DNA of 50,924 nucleotides. Origin: a virus. Positions within the stretch are counted from its first letter, which is position 1; every line of letters begins with the position of its first letter. A program made the position numbers and the translations under genes. Below, one piece after another: positions 49,550-50,924 of this stretch. The notes beneath the pieces were generated by a model. It did not search any database and was not told where the DNA came from. It was given only the letters and a program-made list of their open reading frames with translations. The stretch spans positions 1 to 50,924 of IMG/VR virus record IMGVR_UViG_3300012931_000028; one strand, given 5' to 3'.

Positions 49550-49836
49550 ACCGAAAAGATGCAAATATAAAAAACATTCGTGAGCTTATTATTTATCTTG
49601 TTCGATATCGTACAAAAGAATTTCTTCTTTTCATTGTTATTTTTCTTGTTGCATGGATTCTCACAATGAATGTGAGCTACGATAAAGAGCACGGGCTGCA
49701 ATGGCGACCGGCTGCAAAGATTGATGTTAAAATACAGAAATCTCTTGACAGTGGCTCGTCTTCTGTCGCACCTGAACCATTCAGGGCAATTCCTGATGCA
49801 GTCAAAAAACCGGAAAATGCGGTAAGTGTTCCGTGA
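49546..49836 (+). CDS. Membrane-anchored protein of the lysis region
   Basis: 96 residues from MNRKDANIKNIRELIIYLVR with ggagg at 8 nt. One membrane helix (LLFIVIFLVAWILTMNV), then a Pro/Ser-rich periplasmic tail without coiled coil. Overlaps the next gene (GTGA). Possibly part of a spanin-like complex. Confidence 0.5.
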   Translation: MNRKDANIKNIRELIIYLVRYRTKEFLLFIVIFLVAWILTMNVSYDKEHGLQWRPAAKIDVKIQKSLDSGSSSVAPEPFRAIPDAVKKPENAVSVP

Positions 49837-50294
49837 AAAATAAAATAGAATCGACGGCGTTTGTCGTATGGACCGCAATTGTATTTATTGCTGGATGGTT
49901 TTTGTGTGATTATTTCAGAAAAGAAGTTCCTCCAGTGACAATAAATCAAGGCGAAATAATTGATAACCATCCAAAAGTCGATGTTACCAAAATTGAAATT
50001 GACGAATTACGTAGGCTCGTTGATTGCTATGCGAACAGGGACGCCTATCTTAATTTATTTGTTGTCGATGGAAATATCATAAAAGCTGAAGCTGGCTTGT
50101 GTGATAGAAAATGGAGCCGGACGGCAACAGTTGAAACGAAATTGCAAAAAAATTATATGATCGCAAATGTTTCCTATCCGGTTGGCGCAATAGTATCGTA
50201 TTATCGAAGGGTCGGGCCGGTTGCGCTTGGCGGTGGAGCTTCTTTTATCAATCTTTCTCCTGGGATTCATTTCGGCGCGATGTATGGATGGTAA
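49833..50294 (+). CDS. Membrane-anchored periplasmic-domain protein
   Basis: 153 residues from GTG. A signal-anchor (FVVWTAIVFIAGWFLCDYF) is followed by a helix and a beta-rich end (GPVALGGGASFINLSPGIHF) finishing in GAMYGW. The beta-rich C-terminus resembles the last strands of an outer-membrane barrel-like domain. It could reach across the periplasm together with the preceding gene product. Last gene before a terminator. Confidence 0.5.
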   Translation: MKNKIESTAFVVWTAIVFIAGWFLCDYFRKEVPPVTINQGEIIDNHPKVDVTKIEIDELRRLVDCYANRDAYLNLFVVDGNIIKAEAGLCDRKWSRTATVETKLQKNYMIANVSYPVGAIVSYYRRVGPVALGGGASFINLSPGIHFGAMYGW

Positions 50295-50302
50295 AAATTT
50301 TC

Positions 50303-50331
50303 TTGACAAAAACGAATAGTAATGTTCATAT
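50303..50331 (+). promoter_or_regulatory. Promoter for a short transcript
   Basis: TTGACA (50303-50308), 17-bp spacer, TCATAT (50326-50331). No ORF follows before the terminator at 50385. Confidence 0.5.
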
Positions 50332-50337
50332 ATGCAT

Positions 50338-50423
50338 ACGTTTCCACGCTTGACGGGTTGTACGATCACCTTTTCTTCTGACGTAAGCGGCAACTCACCC
50401 CCTTGGGTTGCCGCTTTTATTTT
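50338..50423 (+). ncRNA. Candidate small RNA
   Basis: The interval from the predicted start near 50338 to the terminator T run at 50423 is about 85 nt, has no ORF and is closed by a strong hairpin, the usual layout of a small regulatory RNA. It may equally be only the operon's terminator region. Confidence 0.35.
50385..50423 (+). terminator. Rho-independent terminator
   Basis: Perfect stem AAGCGGCAAC / GTTGCCGCTT (50385-50394 and 50407-50416) with a 12-nt loop, then TTATTTTTT. Confidence 0.9.
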
Positions 50424-50435
50424 TTAAAAAAATCA

Positions 50436-50463
50436 TTGACAATCACATTATAATAGCTACAAT
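50436..50463 (+). promoter_or_regulatory. Sigma70-type promoter
   Basis: TTGACA (50436-50441), 16-bp spacer, TACAAT (50458-50463), upstream of the secreted protein at 50553. Confidence 0.65.
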
Positions 50464-50552
50464 GTCCAATAACAAGATTTTCTAAAAAGGTGTTTTTAAA
50501 TTTTTTGTTCCAAAAAGAATTAAAAATCTAATAAAAGGAGAAAGATTGCAGT

Positions 50553-50924
50553 ATGAAAAGATTTAACACTTGTCTCTTCGTTTTTCTGTTCATTGCGCTC
50601 TGCATGCTTTGCGTGTGGAGTCCGCCCGTTCAGTCGGCGGAAACCAAAATGAACGAAAATACCTTCGTCGCCGTTGCCCCGGCAACAAACTATACTTTCG
50701 AAAAATCCAGCAACCGGAAAATGCCGCTGGTAGGGGTGCGCGATTTGCGCGGCTCGAAAAGCACCAGTGAACAGAATTCCACTTTTATATTGATGGCTTG
50801 TACCATGTGTCAAACGGGATGCGCGGAAAGCGCGAATATTATTAAACCTGTGGCCCATACAATCGAGGATACCGAAAAGGCAATCGGATCGGGAGGCGAG
50901 CGTGTATACGCTCTTGGTAAAACC
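50553..50924 (+). CDS. Secreted cysteine-containing protein, 3' partial
   Basis: Open to the window end (124 codons seen). Signal peptide: MKRFNTCLFVFLFIALCMLC, then a cut near VQSA-ET. The mature part has MACTMCQTGCAESAN, a dense Cys cluster. Ribosome site aaaggag, own promoter, and base composition clearly richer in G+C than the phage genes to its left. Could be a moron or a host-derived gene at a junction; function unknown. Confidence 0.6.
   Translation, partial: MKRFNTCLFVFLFIALCMLCVWSPPVQSAETKMNENTFVAVAPATNYTFEKSSNRKMPLVGVRDLRGSKSTSEQNSTFILMACTMCQTGCAESANIIKPVAHTIEDTEKAIGSGGERVYALGKT

Overview
This window looks like part of a tailed double-stranded DNA phage (Caudoviricetes), free or integrated, with an A+T-rich genome. 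It has densely packed genes, mostly on the + strand with stop/start overlaps, a replication and recombination module, small and large terminase subunits, a portal protein, a lysis region, four tRNA-like genes and many genes of 40-100 codons. The host cannot be named. A secreted, outer-membrane-like minus-strand gene near the left end would fit a diderm host. Capsid and tail genes lie outside the window.

Layout. 1-2.4 kb: end of a repeat-built receptor- or tail-type protein, a glycosyltransferase, a secreted protein and a methyltransferase. 2.4-4.0 kb: a minus-strand block with a DUF669 protein, an AAA_24/Sak4-like ATPase and a small protein. 4.1-8.9 kb: small genes, a GIY-YIG nuclease and a Cas4-like Fe-S nuclease. 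8.9-14.8 kb: Pif1-like helicase, SF2 helicase interrupted by an HNH intein (frame broken inside the intein), tyrosine recombinase and radical SAM enzyme. 14.8-20.5 kb: small genes and a 603-residue orphan. 20.5-23.7 kb: DEDDh exonuclease and primase-polymerase/helicase. 23.7-24.15 kb: a noncoding, apparently highly structured RNA. 24.15-25.7 kb: small genes. 25.77-26.54 kb: a noncoding array of 22 two-box units of about 36 nt. 26.57-27.63 kb: a protein with the IS110/Nop-type RNA-binding core.

The array and that gene are the main discovery. The 36-nt period, two alternating short conserved boxes, two short variable segments per unit, and a nuclease-less Nop/Transposase_20-type protein just downstream match the architecture of TIGR-Tas (tandem interspaced guide RNA) systems. 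I read it as a phage-borne TIGR-Tas-like RNA-guided locus whose Tas protein has no recognisable nuclease domain but ends in a cysteine cluster.

28.3-36.5 kb: a compact cluster of glycosyltransferases, methyltransferases and SPASM-type radical SAM enzymes, with a sugar-nucleotide dehydratase further on at 38.5 kb; probably glycan synthesis or modification. 36.6-37.3 kb: an A+T-rich noncoding hub with repeated ACTAAAAACT motifs, a long hairpin and palindromes, a candidate origin or control region. 37.3-41.6 kb: wHTH-like protein, RusA resolvase, dehydratase and terminase. 41.6-45.7 kb: tRNAs and small genes. 45.7-50.3 kb: portal, virion protein, and a lysis region with a membrane/coiled-coil protein and a C39-like cysteine peptidase. 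The right edge cuts a secreted protein.

A dyad ACAWAA-N6-TTWTGT with constant spacing occurs at least seven times between genes and may be the operator of a phage regulator. Four reading frames (5.7, 10.9, 17.7 and 18.36 kb) are broken at or near A or T runs of six or more. Sequencing indels are the simplest explanation, but programmed slippage is not excluded. All functional calls rest on reading the sequence; no database search was run.
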